In this document: piece after piece, positions 48,772 to 58,212 of the stretch
How the letters are laid out: every line of letters begins with the position of its first letter
Numbering within the stretch: position 1 is the stretch's first letter
DNA from: an uncultured Alphaproteobacteria bacterium
GTDB taxonomy: Bacteria; Pseudomonadota; Alphaproteobacteria; HIMB59; GCA-002718135
DNA: 64,000 nucleotides
Assembly (NCBI GenBank): GCA_902615625.1
Contig: CACMPM010000003.1
Span: forward strand, 1-64,000
Reading direction: 5' to 3'
Translations under genes and position numbers: made by a program
The notes under the pieces: generated by a model
Databases searched by the model: none
What the model was told of the DNA's origin: nothing
What the model saw: only the letters and a program-made list of their open reading frames with translations

Positions 48772-49834
48772 TAAGAGTTTTTTTAGCTTGATTTAAATCT
48801 TTAATATTTCCAATATCACTCCATGACTCATGCAATGGAAATGCATTTACTTTTTTATTAGATTTAATTAGAGATAAAAAAATATTGGTCATGTTTATAT
48901 GATCTTTAACATATTTTTTATTTAATATTTCTGGACTTAATACATAAACACCTGCATTTATTTTTGTATTATTTTTTGGTTTTTCAATAATATTTAATAT
49001 TTTTGAACCTTTTGTTTTAACAACGCCGAAAGGATGCTCATGAATATAATTATTTACAACCATTGTAGCACAAGATTTTTTTTGTATATGAGAATTTATC
49101 AAACTTGTAAAATTAATATTTGATAGTATGTCTCCGTTTGAAACTACAATAGGCTTTGATATCTTTTTTTTTATCATTCCTAAAGATCCTCCAGTTCCGA
49201 GAGGCTCTTTCTCCTCTAAAAATTCAAGTTTTATATCTAATTCTTTTATTTTTTTTTCATTAAAATATTTTTTAAATGCACTTGCTAAATAATTAACTGA
49301 TATTATAAATTTTCTAAATCCATGTTTTTTTGCATTTTCAATTATATGTTCAATAATTGGTTTTTTAGCAATTTTAACTAGTGGTTTAGGTAATTTTTTT
49401 GTAATTGGAAGTAATCTTTCGCCCCTACCACCAGCCATTATAAAAAAATAATTATCTTTTTTTGGATAAATGACTAAATCTTCTCTTATTAAGAAATTAT
49501 TGATAGTTTTGTCATTATTAAGAATTGGCAAATGACTAATTTGCATTGAATTAATAATATTTGCATAATTATTTTTGAAGTTTTTTTTGTAAAAAAATTT
49601 AGGTTTATTATTTAAAACTTTTTCAATACTTGTAGTTAAATCAATACCTTTTAATAATGCTCTTCTTATATCTCCATCTGTAATAGTTCCAAGAAGTTGT
49701 TTTTTTTTATTAACAATTATACAAATTTGTAGTGAAGCACTATCAATTATTTCTATAATTTCTCTAATAGTTGTTTTTTTATGATAAAAAACCAAGCAAT
49801 TAGACCATATAGTTTTATCAACAGGAATTAACAT
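48764..49834 (-). CDS. ptmE: CBS-domain nucleotidyltransferase (PtmE/LegE-like glucosamine-1-phosphate guanylyltransferase)
   Basis: 356 aa; N-terminal CBS pair 'QICIIVNKKKQLLGTITDGDIRRALLKG' plus 'FIMAGGRGERLLPITKKLPKPLVKIAKKPIIEHIIENAK'. Confidence 0.88.
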   Translation of the reverse strand: MLIPVDKTIWSNCLVFYHKKTTIREIIEIIDSASLQICIIVNKKKQLLGTITDGDIRRALLKGIDLTTSIEKVLNNKPKFFYKKNFKNNYANIINSMQISHLPILNNDKTINNFLIREDLVIYPKKDNYFFIMAGGRGERLLPITKKLPKPLVKIAKKPIIEHIIENAKKHGFRKFIISVNYLASAFKKYFNEKKIKELDIKLEFLEEKEPLGTGGSLGMIKKKISKPIVVSNGDILSNINFTSLINSHIQKKSCATMVVNNYIHEHPFGVVKTKGSKILNIIEKPKNNTKINAGVYVLSPEILNKKYVKDHINMTNIFLSLIKSNKKVNAFPLHESWSDIGNIKDLNQAKKTLNE

Positions 49835-50997
49835 TTAAAATTAATATCTTTAAAAGATTTGAATTTATTATCATTAAATTTTATATTACTTAATATTTTA
49901 AAAATTCTTTTTGCAACACCTTGTCTACCATAAATATTTTCCTTAAGATTAATTAAAGTTTTAAATTTTTTGGAATAAAGTTTTTTAATACTTTTAGTTA
50001 TTTCATCTTCAGTTACATTACAACTAATAATTTTTTTACTCAAGATTCTTCCATCTTGTCTGTTTCCAATGTTTATAACTCCTTTGTTAAAATATGGTAC
50101 TTCTATAATACCACTAGAGGAATTGCCTATCACTCCATCATATAATTTTAAAATAGAGAAATAATCTGTTTGACCTAAGGATGGAACCAATTTTGAATTT
50201 TGATTATTTTTTTCAAATTTTTTTATACTTTTTATAATTGTTAAATTTTTTATATCATTATTTGGAATGGTAAATAAATAAAATATATCTTTAAATTTAC
50301 TAAATGTTTTTAGCAAAATTTTTATTTGCCTAATATTATCTTTTGAAGAAATAGTATCTGGATGAAAAGTTACCAAAAGGTTTTTGTTTTTCAAAGATAT
50401 ATTGTATTTTTTTAAAATATTTTTTTTTGCAAATTTTTTATTTAAAAAAATTGAATCAACTCCGATGGCACCAACATTAAAAATTTTATTTTTTTCTTCT
50501 CCTAATTGTATTAATCTTTTTTTATAAGAAGAATGTGCAACAAAATGAATTGAGCTCATTTTTGAAATTGAATGTCTAATTGAATCGTCCAATGATCCAT
50601 TTGTAACTTCACCCCCATGTAAATGAACAATTGGAATTCTTTGATAGTAAGATGCTACACTTGCTGCAAATATTTCAGTTCTGTCTCCAAGAACGACTAT
50701 AAAATCAAATTTATTTTTTTTAAAATATATTGAGAATTTCTTTATTCCTGAAGATATATATTCATTTATTGCGTGACTATTATCACCATTGATATTCATC
50801 CTAATAATTTTTGTATTTTTAGGATAATCTTGAATTATATTGTGAATTGTTTCTCCATAACGTTTTTCGAGATGCATACCTGTTGCTAGTACTTTATAAG
50901 TATAATTTTTTTTATCATTTTTAAATTGATTTATTAAATTTTTTAATAAACCATAATCTGCTCTACTTCCCGTAACAAAGGCAACATTTTTTTTCAT
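49828..50997 (-). CDS. legG: Hydrolysing UDP/GDP-N-acetylglucosamine-type 2-epimerase (NeuC/LegG-like)
   Basis: 389 aa; 'VAFVTGSRADYGLLKNLINQ', 'IVVLGDRTEIFAASVASYYQRIPIVHLHGGEVTNGSLDDSIRHSISKMS', 'GNSSSGIIEVPYF'. Confidence 0.92.
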   Translation of the reverse strand: MKKNVAFVTGSRADYGLLKNLINQFKNDKKNYTYKVLATGMHLEKRYGETIHNIIQDYPKNTKIIRMNINGDNSHAINEYISSGIKKFSIYFKKNKFDFIVVLGDRTEIFAASVASYYQRIPIVHLHGGEVTNGSLDDSIRHSISKMSSIHFVAHSSYKKRLIQLGEEKNKIFNVGAIGVDSIFLNKKFAKKNILKKYNISLKNKNLLVTFHPDTISSKDNIRQIKILLKTFSKFKDIFYLFTIPNNDIKNLTIIKSIKKFEKNNQNSKLVPSLGQTDYFSILKLYDGVIGNSSSGIIEVPYFNKGVINIGNRQDGRILSKKIISCNVTEDEITKSIKKLYSKKFKTLINLKENIYGRQGVAKRIFKILSNIKFNDNKFKSFKDINFKC

Positions 50998-52010
50998 AAT
51001 TTTATAAGTTGATTTTTTAAAAAATTTTTTTTTGCTTTTTGACCTATAATTTTATTCCATATCATTGGTGATAATCCAGTTCCTGGTCTTTTAACGTCCA
51101 AATTTTTTTCAGAAAAAATCTCACCTTTAAAAATATTCTTTTTAGCAACTATTGATTTTCTTACATACTTTATGTTTAAACGTTCAGAATTTGTAATTTT
51201 CTTGTCATTGCTTCCAAGAGCATTCTCAACATTTCTTATTTTTTGAACAAATATTTTAAAATTTCTAAAATTTAAACTAGCTTTGTGATCTGGCCCTCTC
51301 ATAAAATTATTCAGAGTTATATGTTTTTCTATCACAGAGGCTCCAAGTGTAACTGCTGCACAACTTGCTTCATAACCAACTGAATGATCACTATAACCAA
51401 TATTAAGATCTAATTTGGTTTTTAAAGACTTTATTACATTTAGATTTAATTCATTAAATTTCGCAGGGTAGTCTGAGGTGCAATGAAGAATTGTAATTTT
51501 ATTTTTTTTTGTACCATTTGAAGTTAATATTTCAATTGCATTTTTAATTTCTTCAAGATTGGACATACCAGATGACAATATTAATTCACAATTATATTTT
51601 CCAAGGACTGTTAAATAAGGGAAGTTAGTAATTTCGCCTGAAGGTATTTTTATTTTTTTAAGCCCAATTGAAATTAATAATTTTATGCTATCAATATCAA
51701 AAGGGGAACATAAAAAATCTATTTTAATTTTTTTTGCATAATTATATAACTTAATAAGGTTAAATTCATTCAATTGATATTTTTTTAACATATCTGATTG
51801 AGTTGAAAATTTAGTATTTAATTTTTGATAAGGTGCTAGTTTATTTAAAGGTGTTGATAATTTTGTAGAGTCAAATATTTGAAATTTAACACAATCTGCA
51901 CCAGCTTTTTTTGAAATATCTATTAATTCAATTGCTTTTTTAATATTTCCATTATGATTTACGCCTGCTTCAGCAATAATATAAACATTACTTTTGTTGT
52001 TACTAGCCAA
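50994..52010 (-). CDS. legI: Legionaminic acid / N-acetylneuraminate synthase (NeuB/LegI)
   Basis: 338 aa; 'YIIAEAGVNHNGNIKKAIELIDISKKAGADCVKFQ', 'KIPSGEITNFPYL', 'LHCTSDYPAKFNELNLNVI', 'GYSDHSVGYEASCAAVTLGASVIEKHITLN', C-terminal SAF-like domain. Confidence 0.92.
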   Translation of the reverse strand: MASNNKSNVYIIAEAGVNHNGNIKKAIELIDISKKAGADCVKFQIFDSTKLSTPLNKLAPYQKLNTKFSTQSDMLKKYQLNEFNLIKLYNYAKKIKIDFLCSPFDIDSIKLLISIGLKKIKIPSGEITNFPYLTVLGKYNCELILSSGMSNLEEIKNAIEILTSNGTKKNKITILHCTSDYPAKFNELNLNVIKSLKTKLDLNIGYSDHSVGYEASCAAVTLGASVIEKHITLNNFMRGPDHKASLNFRNFKIFVQKIRNVENALGSNDKKITNSERLNIKYVRKSIVAKKNIFKGEIFSEKNLDVKRPGTGLSPMIWNKIIGQKAKKNFLKNQLIKL

Positions 52011-52592
52011 TTAAGATATCCTTGAACCCATAGGTATTATTTGATTTGACTTAAGTTCATATCCATTTTTTATTACACTTTTGCTCCCTATGAAACAGTT
52101 TTCATTAATTTTAACATCTCCATTTAATGTAACACTTGTTGATATATGACAATTATTTAATACTTTGCAGTTATGCTCAACTAATGAAAAGTTATTAACT
52201 ATACAATTATCACCTATTTTTGATCCGGCATTTATTAAAACATTATTCATTATTATTGTTCCCTCTCCAATTACGCTTCTTTTAGAAATATATGCATTTT
52301 TTGCAACTATCGTTGGGAGTTTATATCCAATTTTTTTTAATTTTTTGAATATATTATACCTAATTTTATGTGATTTAATTTGTCCAATACCTATAAGAGC
52401 ATATTTATAGAATTTAAATAATTTTAATAAATCTTTATCACTACCTATAACTTTATAGTTATGAACTTTTGTTCCAATTTTTAATTTATTATCGATTAAA
52501 CCTGCTATTTTGTATTTATTTAAATTTTCGATTATTTCTATACAGGCTAATGCATGGCCGCCTGATCCTATAATTATAATATTTTTCCTCAA
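52011..52592 (-). CDS. NeuD/PglD-family sugar O/N-acyltransferase
   Basis: 193 aa; 'IIIIGSGGHALACIEII', left-handed beta-helix hexapeptides 'IIMNNVLINAGSKIGDNCIVNNFSLVEHNCKVLNNCHIS'. Confidence 0.9.
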   Translation of the reverse strand: MRKNIIIIGSGGHALACIEIIENLNKYKIAGLIDNKLKIGTKVHNYKVIGSDKDLLKLFKFYKYALIGIGQIKSHKIRYNIFKKLKKIGYKLPTIVAKNAYISKRSVIGEGTIIMNNVLINAGSKIGDNCIVNNFSLVEHNCKVLNNCHISTSVTLNGDVKINENCFIGSKSVIKNGYELKSNQIIPMGSRIS

Positions 52593-53770
52593 TTTAATAT
52601 CAAAGAGTAGCTACTTGGTAAATTAATAATTTTTTTATATAATAAATTTGTATTATATAAATTCATTTTAGGTGATTTTTTAAAATGTTTTAATAAATGT
52701 ATAGGTTTCCAAACAGGCCTTACTTTTATTCCAGAGTCATTTAATTTAGAAATTATAACATTTTTATATTCAACATATTCGTCATTTAAAAGTATTGTTT
52801 GAAGCCAATAATTACTCTTAGAATAAATAGGTTCTTTAAAAACTGTAAAAAAATTTTGATTAGAAAACAACGCTTTATAAATTTTGAATATCTGTCTTTT
52901 AGATCTTAATATTTTATTTATATATTCAAGTTGAGCACAACCTACTGCTGCATTAATATTGGAAAGCCTGTAATTATAACCAATTTCATCATGAATGAAC
53001 TCAAATTTATGTTTAACTCTTGACTGTGTACTTAGATGTTTAATCTTTTTATAAAATTTATAATTATTGGTTAAAATCATACCACCACAACCAGAAGTTA
53101 TAGTTTTGTTGCCATTGAAGCTTAAGACACCGAAGTCTCCGAATGTTCCTACATGTTTATTTTTATAAAAACTTCCAATTGCTTCAGCCGCATCTTCAAT
53201 TAAAATAATATTAAATTTTCTACATATTTTTTTTAATTGTATAATTTTGGATGGGTGTCCAAATGTATGCATTACTACCAATGCTGATATCTTGCGTTTC
53301 GTAATTTTATTAATACACTTATTATTTTTTTTAATAGAAATATATTCAAGATATTTTTCTAATTTTGTTGGATCAATTCCCAAAGTATCATTTTCAACAT
53401 CTACAAAATGAGGAATTGCTCCACAATATAAAATTGGATTGACTGAAGCAACAAATGTTAAAGATTGCACTAAAACTTCATCATTTTTATTTATTTTTGC
53501 TGCAAGTAGGGTTAGATGTAAAGCAGATGTTCCATTAATTACAGATAAAGAATATTTAGATTTAGTGTAATTAGAAATTTTTTTCTCAAACTTGTTAACA
53601 TAATTCCCCACAGAAGACACATAACTACTTTTTATACATTCATTTAAATATTTTGTTTCATTTCCAAAAAATAAGGGTTCATGCAAATTAAATATTTTTT
53701 TTCTAAAAAAATTTTTAATTTTTATTTCAATTTCTTTAATAATTAAATTTTCAATATTTTTTTTTTTCAT
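52589..53770 (-). CDS. legC: LegC-like PLP aminotransferase (DegT/DnrJ/EryC1/StrS)
   Basis: 393 aa; 'SLSVINGTSALHLTLLAAKINKNDEVLVQSLTFVASVNPILYCGAIPHFVDV', 'LIEDAAEAIGS', 'VLSFNGNKTITSGCGGMILT'. Confidence 0.92.
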   Translation of the reverse strand: MKKKNIENLIIKEIEIKIKNFFRKKIFNLHEPLFFGNETKYLNECIKSSYVSSVGNYVNKFEKKISNYTKSKYSLSVINGTSALHLTLLAAKINKNDEVLVQSLTFVASVNPILYCGAIPHFVDVENDTLGIDPTKLEKYLEYISIKKNNKCINKITKRKISALVVMHTFGHPSKIIQLKKICRKFNIILIEDAAEAIGSFYKNKHVGTFGDFGVLSFNGNKTITSGCGGMILTNNYKFYKKIKHLSTQSRVKHKFEFIHDEIGYNYRLSNINAAVGCAQLEYINKILRSKRQIFKIYKALFSNQNFFTVFKEPIYSKSNYWLQTILLNDEYVEYKNVIISKLNDSGIKVRPVWKPIHLLKHFKKSPKMNLYNTNLLYKKIINLPSSYSLILN

Positions 53771-54768
53771 TATATGATATATTTATTATCATAAAAGTTT
53801 ATATTTTCTTTTTTACTAAACCAATTAATAGTGTTTTCTAATGCATTTTTAAATCCTTTTTTTCCAACAAACTTTGGTTTCCATTTTGTTAACTTTTTCG
53901 CCTTAGAAGCATTTGCATTTAATCTTTGGACTTCGCTATCTTTAGGTCTAAATCTTTTAATTTCAGTCTTAATTACTAATCCTTTTCCCATAATCTTCAT
54001 AATTAATTGAGATAATTCTTTAATACTTATTTCATAACCAGAACCAAAATTAATTACCTCACCTATTGCTTTGGATGACTTAGATGTTTGATAAAAAGCC
54101 TCAACTATGTCAGTAACATAGTTAAAATCTCTAGTAGAATCTAAATAGCCTAAATTTATAGATTTATTATTTAATAATACTTGAGAGATTATACTTGGTA
54201 TAATTGCTCTTGATGATTGTCTAGGTCCAAATGTATTAAATGGCCTCACTATAGAAACTGGAAGATTAAAAGACTTATTAAATGATATTGCTAATTGATC
54301 TGCTGCTATTTTTGAAGCTGAGTAAGGAGATTGACCAACGAGTGGGTGATTCTCATCTATTGGTATATATTGAGCTGATCCATAAACTTCACTTGTTGAA
54401 GTATGAATAAATCTATTTACATTATTTTTTAATGCAGAATTTAATAAATTCAATGTTCCTAAAACATTTGTATCTATATATGATTGAGGAGCAATATAAG
54501 AATAAGGTATTGCAATCAAAGATGCTAGATGAAAAACAATATCTTGTTTTTTAATTATATTATTCATGTGTTCAGAATCTCTAATGTCACAGAAAATATA
54601 TTCTAATTTTTGATTTTTATTTAAATTATATTTATGTTTTAACCAGCCTTTATTATTAAATGAATTGTATAGAATACATGCTTTTACATTATAACCTTTC
54701 TTAATTAAAAACTCAGTTAAATGAGATCCGATAAAACCCTCAGAGCCTGTTACTATTACATTTTTCAT
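53770..54768 (-). CDS. legB: LegB-like NAD-dependent 4,6-dehydratase
   Basis: 332 aa; 'VIVTGSEGFIGSHLTEFLIKKGYNVKACILYNSFNNKGWLKH', 'TSEVYGSAQYIPIDENHPLVGQSPYSASKIAAD'. Confidence 0.92.
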   Translation of the reverse strand: MKNVIVTGSEGFIGSHLTEFLIKKGYNVKACILYNSFNNKGWLKHKYNLNKNQKLEYIFCDIRDSEHMNNIIKKQDIVFHLASLIAIPYSYIAPQSYIDTNVLGTLNLLNSALKNNVNRFIHTSTSEVYGSAQYIPIDENHPLVGQSPYSASKIAADQLAISFNKSFNLPVSIVRPFNTFGPRQSSRAIIPSIISQVLLNNKSINLGYLDSTRDFNYVTDIVEAFYQTSKSSKAIGEVINFGSGYEISIKELSQLIMKIMGKGLVIKTEIKRFRPKDSEVQRLNANASKAKKLTKWKPKFVGKKGFKNALENTINWFSKKENINFYDNKYII

Positions 54769-54774
54769 AAAATA

Positions 54775-56163
54775 TTAAATAATTTTTTCTACGTATTTTA
54801 AAAGTCTCATTTTATAATCTAAATTATCGAAATGCAAAATATAATGAACCAAATCATCATATTCTTTATAATTAATCTGTTTCTTATTAATTATTTGAGA
54901 TAACTTGTTTTTAAGATCAAATTTATTATGTGAGAAATAAACTAAATTTGAATTTTTTATAGGTTTTAAGTTCTCAAAGTATTTTAAATTTCTATGTGGT
55001 GTTGTAAAATGAAAATTATCATTGTGAGATAGAATCAAAACTTTTTTATAAAATATCAATGACTCTAATAACATTGTTGAAAGTGGCGCTATTATAAACA
55101 AAGAATTTTTAATTAAACTGGGATAATAATCGAGGCTTAAATTTTCAATATTTTTATTGTTCTTTTTATAATAGATATCTTTAATTTGTGGGTCCAATAT
55201 TACATTTGTAAACTGCTCTTCATTAAATATATCATAACAATCTCTTTTTTCTCTAAATGGATGTGGGCGATAAACAATTTTTATTGAATTTAATATTGGC
55301 TCGTTACAAAATAAATGATCTAAATATTTTAAAATATTAATTTCATCAAAAGGTAAATTACAACCGGTAAAGAGAACATATGTAAAATTAAAAAAACTTT
55401 TAATATCTTTATTTCTTATTGAAAAATATTTATCATAAATGGGAGAACCAAGGATCTTTACTGAATTTTCTTTAAATCCCTGAATTTTAATTGCATGTTC
55501 TTTTGCTTGCTGACCCCACACACATAAGTAATCAGGATGATGCCAATATGTTCCCTTGCTTGATAAATTATCCCAATTATTTATTAATACTAAAAATTTA
55601 GATTTTATATTATTTCTTAGTTTATCTATAGAAGCGATTTCAATCTCAAAAAAATGACTAGGAATTATAATCATGTCAAAGTTTTCAGTCTTTAAAAATT
55701 CTAAAAGATCTGCTGAAATAGAAATTTTATTATGAAAATAATTAAAAAAAAATTTAAAAAATATTTTAGATGCTAAAAGAGGAAGAAATAAATACCAACA
55801 TTTATTTGTATAAATTGAAAATTTTAAAAATCTTAAAAGTTTAATAATTATATTTTGTCTTTTAGAAAAAAAAGCATGAGCTCCTAGTTTTCTTAAATAC
55901 CTATATTTAAAAGTTGAACTTTTCTCCAAGTTCTTCCATAAAAAAAGACTTGTTAGTTTTTCAGTTAAATTTTGCGAATTTTGAGTATTTTTATAGAAAA
56001 ATTTTTTATTTTTTTTTATTTTTTGAAGAGAATCACTTTTCTTATCAACATTTGTAATTCCATAAAAAACTTCAAATTGTTTCTCTAATAATGAAAAGTT
56101 GTCATTATTTAAGTAATTTCTTACTATTATATTACTAGTTAATAAAACTAATATTTTTTTCAC
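54775..56163 (-). CDS. Putative surface-carbohydrate biosynthesis protein / glycosyltransferase
   Basis: 462 aa intact ORF; 'NFDMIIIPSHFFEIEIASIDKLR', 'PDYLCVWGQQAKEHA', 'IVYRPHPFREKRD', 'APLSTMLLESLIFYKKVLIL'. Confidence 0.55.
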   Translation of the reverse strand: MKKILVLLTSNIIVRNYLNNDNFSLLEKQFEVFYGITNVDKKSDSLQKIKKNKKFFYKNTQNSQNLTEKLTSLFLWKNLEKSSTFKYRYLRKLGAHAFFSKRQNIIIKLLRFLKFSIYTNKCWYLFLPLLASKIFFKFFFNYFHNKISISADLLEFLKTENFDMIIIPSHFFEIEIASIDKLRNNIKSKFLVLINNWDNLSSKGTYWHHPDYLCVWGQQAKEHAIKIQGFKENSVKILGSPIYDKYFSIRNKDIKSFFNFTYVLFTGCNLPFDEINILKYLDHLFCNEPILNSIKIVYRPHPFREKRDCYDIFNEEQFTNVILDPQIKDIYYKKNNKNIENLSLDYYPSLIKNSLFIIAPLSTMLLESLIFYKKVLILSHNDNFHFTTPHRNLKYFENLKPIKNSNLVYFSHNKFDLKNKLSQIINKKQINYKEYDDLVHYILHFDNLDYKMRLLKYVEKII

Positions 56164-57065
56164 TTTAAAATTGAGGGATAATACTTTTGAATCAATTGTT
56201 TAAATATTGAAATATCCTCATCATTACAATCTTTATAATAGGATGTTGTGTATTGTTCACATATGTTCCTAATTTTAAGGATTGTTTTTTCCTCAGCAGC
56301 TTTGAGAAAATTATGCTTACTAGATGCATTAGGCCACTCTGACATAAAATTATTAAGTTCTCTTTGAAGTTTAAGTGCTTTTGCGTGATTGTTATTTGAA
56401 AATTCTTTATATATGTTAATTAATACTTCTGGTAGTGGACTACCAACACTAGAAGTAGAACCATCCACTCCTAAACATAAAGAGCTATAAAAGGTAGATA
56501 TTACAGCCGAAAGGACATTAAAGCTATCATCAGCAAGTTCTGCAACTTTACCCAAATCAACAGTATTAGAAGTACTATACTTTACTCCAAAAATATTTTT
56601 TGTTCCTTTCATTTTTTTTACAAAAGAAGGAGGGACATGTCTACACCAATTAGCACTAGTGTACATCCATAAAGGGCGTGGCGCATATTCAGCAAGATTA
56701 GAGTAAAAAAATTCTAATCTATCTAAACTAAATAGTGGGTGGTATGGCATGACATGAACATATGGAAAATCAAGTTTATCAAGGCTTTTAAAAAAGCTTA
56801 AAATATCATCAAAGCAAAAAAAACTAGAGCCAATCACAAGTGGTACACGATTGTTATTTGTTGAAATAACACATTCAGCGACTTTTAATCTTTGATCATA
56901 GGTTAAATTCATATCCTCACTACCAGTTCCTAAAACCCACAAACCTCCAATAGAATTATTACATAAAAAATCGACTAATCTCTCTAGACCATTAATATCA
57001 ACTTCACCCGTTTGATCTATCGGAGTATGTAAAACTGGAATAACACCTTTAATTTTTTTCATCAA
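56160..57065 (-). CDS. Dihydrodipicolinate synthase / N-acetylneuraminate lyase (DapA) family aldolase
   Basis: 301 aa; 'KGVIPVLHTPIDQTGEVDINGLERLVDFL', 'LGTGSEDMNLTYDQRLKVAE', Tyr in 'LWMYTSAN', Schiff-base Lys in 'FGVKYSTSN'. Confidence 0.9.
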   Translation of the reverse strand: MMKKIKGVIPVLHTPIDQTGEVDINGLERLVDFLCNNSIGGLWVLGTGSEDMNLTYDQRLKVAECVISTNNNRVPLVIGSSFFCFDDILSFFKSLDKLDFPYVHVMPYHPLFSLDRLEFFYSNLAEYAPRPLWMYTSANWCRHVPPSFVKKMKGTKNIFGVKYSTSNTVDLGKVAELADDSFNVLSAVISTFYSSLCLGVDGSTSSVGSPLPEVLINIYKEFSNNNHAKALKLQRELNNFMSEWPNASSKHNFLKAAEEKTILKIRNICEQYTTSYYKDCNDEDISIFKQLIQKYYPSILK

Positions 57066-57774
57066 TTTTATATTTGTTTAATAAATTAGTTTTAAACAGA
57101 GATCGAACTATTTGTAAATCATTTATATCATCGATATCTAATGATTGCAAAAAATTCATTAATAAAGGTATTTCTTTATTAGAAGTAAATTTTTTGTTTT
57201 TTAAAAGGTAGTTTTTTTTTACTGCATAAATAGAGGCGTTATACATATAAAACTCATCATGATTTCTTTTGGTTAAGTGATTTAAATCAACTATATTTCC
57301 ATAATTATCTTTTTTTTTCAAAATTGGATCTCTTTTTTTATAAGGACCTTTTATGCTAGCTAAAGTATTTAATTTTGAATTAGATAATAGTTTTATGGCT
57401 TTATCTATATGTTTAGGATCGCGAATTGGAGAAGTAGGATGTAATAAAACTATAATATCTATATTTACTTTAAATTTATTTTCCATAAAATTTAAAGCAT
57501 GAATTAACGTTTCAGAATTTCTTATTTTATCTCCACTTATTTCTTTTGGTCTTTTAAAGTAAATTGGTGCACCATATTTTTTACCTATATTTATTATTTC
57601 ATCGTCATCACTTGATAATAACCAATAATCTAATTGTTTAGTTTTTTTTACAGCGTTAATAGTATAAGCAATTAAGGGATGATTTTCGATCTTTCTGATA
57701 TTTTTTCTTCTTAATCTTTTTGATCCTCCTCTAGCAGGTATAATTGCTAAAGATATTTTTTTTTTTAAAGTCAT
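57049..57774 (-). CDS. neuA: Acylneuraminate cytidylyltransferase family protein (NeuA-like)
   Basis: 241 aa; 'LAIIPARGGSKRLRRKNIRKIENHPLIAYTINAVKK', 'IIVLLHPTSPIRDPKHIDKAI', 'SLDIDDINDLQIV'. Confidence 0.9.
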   Translation of the reverse strand: MTLKKKISLAIIPARGGSKRLRRKNIRKIENHPLIAYTINAVKKTKQLDYWLLSSDDDEIINIGKKYGAPIYFKRPKEISGDKIRNSETLIHALNFMENKFKVNIDIIVLLHPTSPIRDPKHIDKAIKLLSNSKLNTLASIKGPYKKRDPILKKKDNYGNIVDLNHLTKRNHDEFYMYNASIYAVKKNYLLKNKKFTSNKEIPLLMNFLQSLDIDDINDLQIVRSLFKTNLLNKYKIDEKN

Positions 57775-58212
57775 TTATTTTATTAGGACATCATTTTTCT
57801 TTGTAGATGGTAAACCTCCATGAGCTTTTATATTATAAATATTTTCAACTCTAACTCTGTCATTAAAATGAGGTGATGATGCTTCAATAATTTTACAGGT
57901 TTCTAATGCCTCCTCTTGATGAATAGAACCAGGGGGAAAGTGAAAGCAGTCTCCAGGTTTTAAAGTTTTGTTTTTTAATTTTCCACTACCGTCATCATAT
58001 CTAATCAATAGCTTACCTTTAAGGAGATATCCGCATTCATTTTTTTTATGATGAAACTGAAGTCCACCTTTTTTTCCTTTTTTTAAAGTTAGTAATTTTA
58101 GTGATAGTAATTTTGATATTAGAACAAGCAATTTTTCTTCACCCCAATCTCTTTTCCCAACAATTTTAGGTTTAGGAAAAATTACACTTACATGTTTATT
58201 TAATTTTTTCAT
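57775..58212 (-). CDS. Cupin-domain protein
   Basis: 145 aa; 'GGLQFHHKKNECGYLLKGKLLIRYDDG...LKPGDCFHFPPGSIHQEEALETCKIIEAS'. Confidence 0.88.
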   Translation of the reverse strand: MKKLNKHVSVIFPKPKIVGKRDWGEEKLLVLISKLLSLKLLTLKKGKKGGLQFHHKKNECGYLLKGKLLIRYDDGSGKLKNKTLKPGDCFHFPPGSIHQEEALETCKIIEASSPHFNDRVRVENIYNIKAHGGLPSTKKNDVLIK

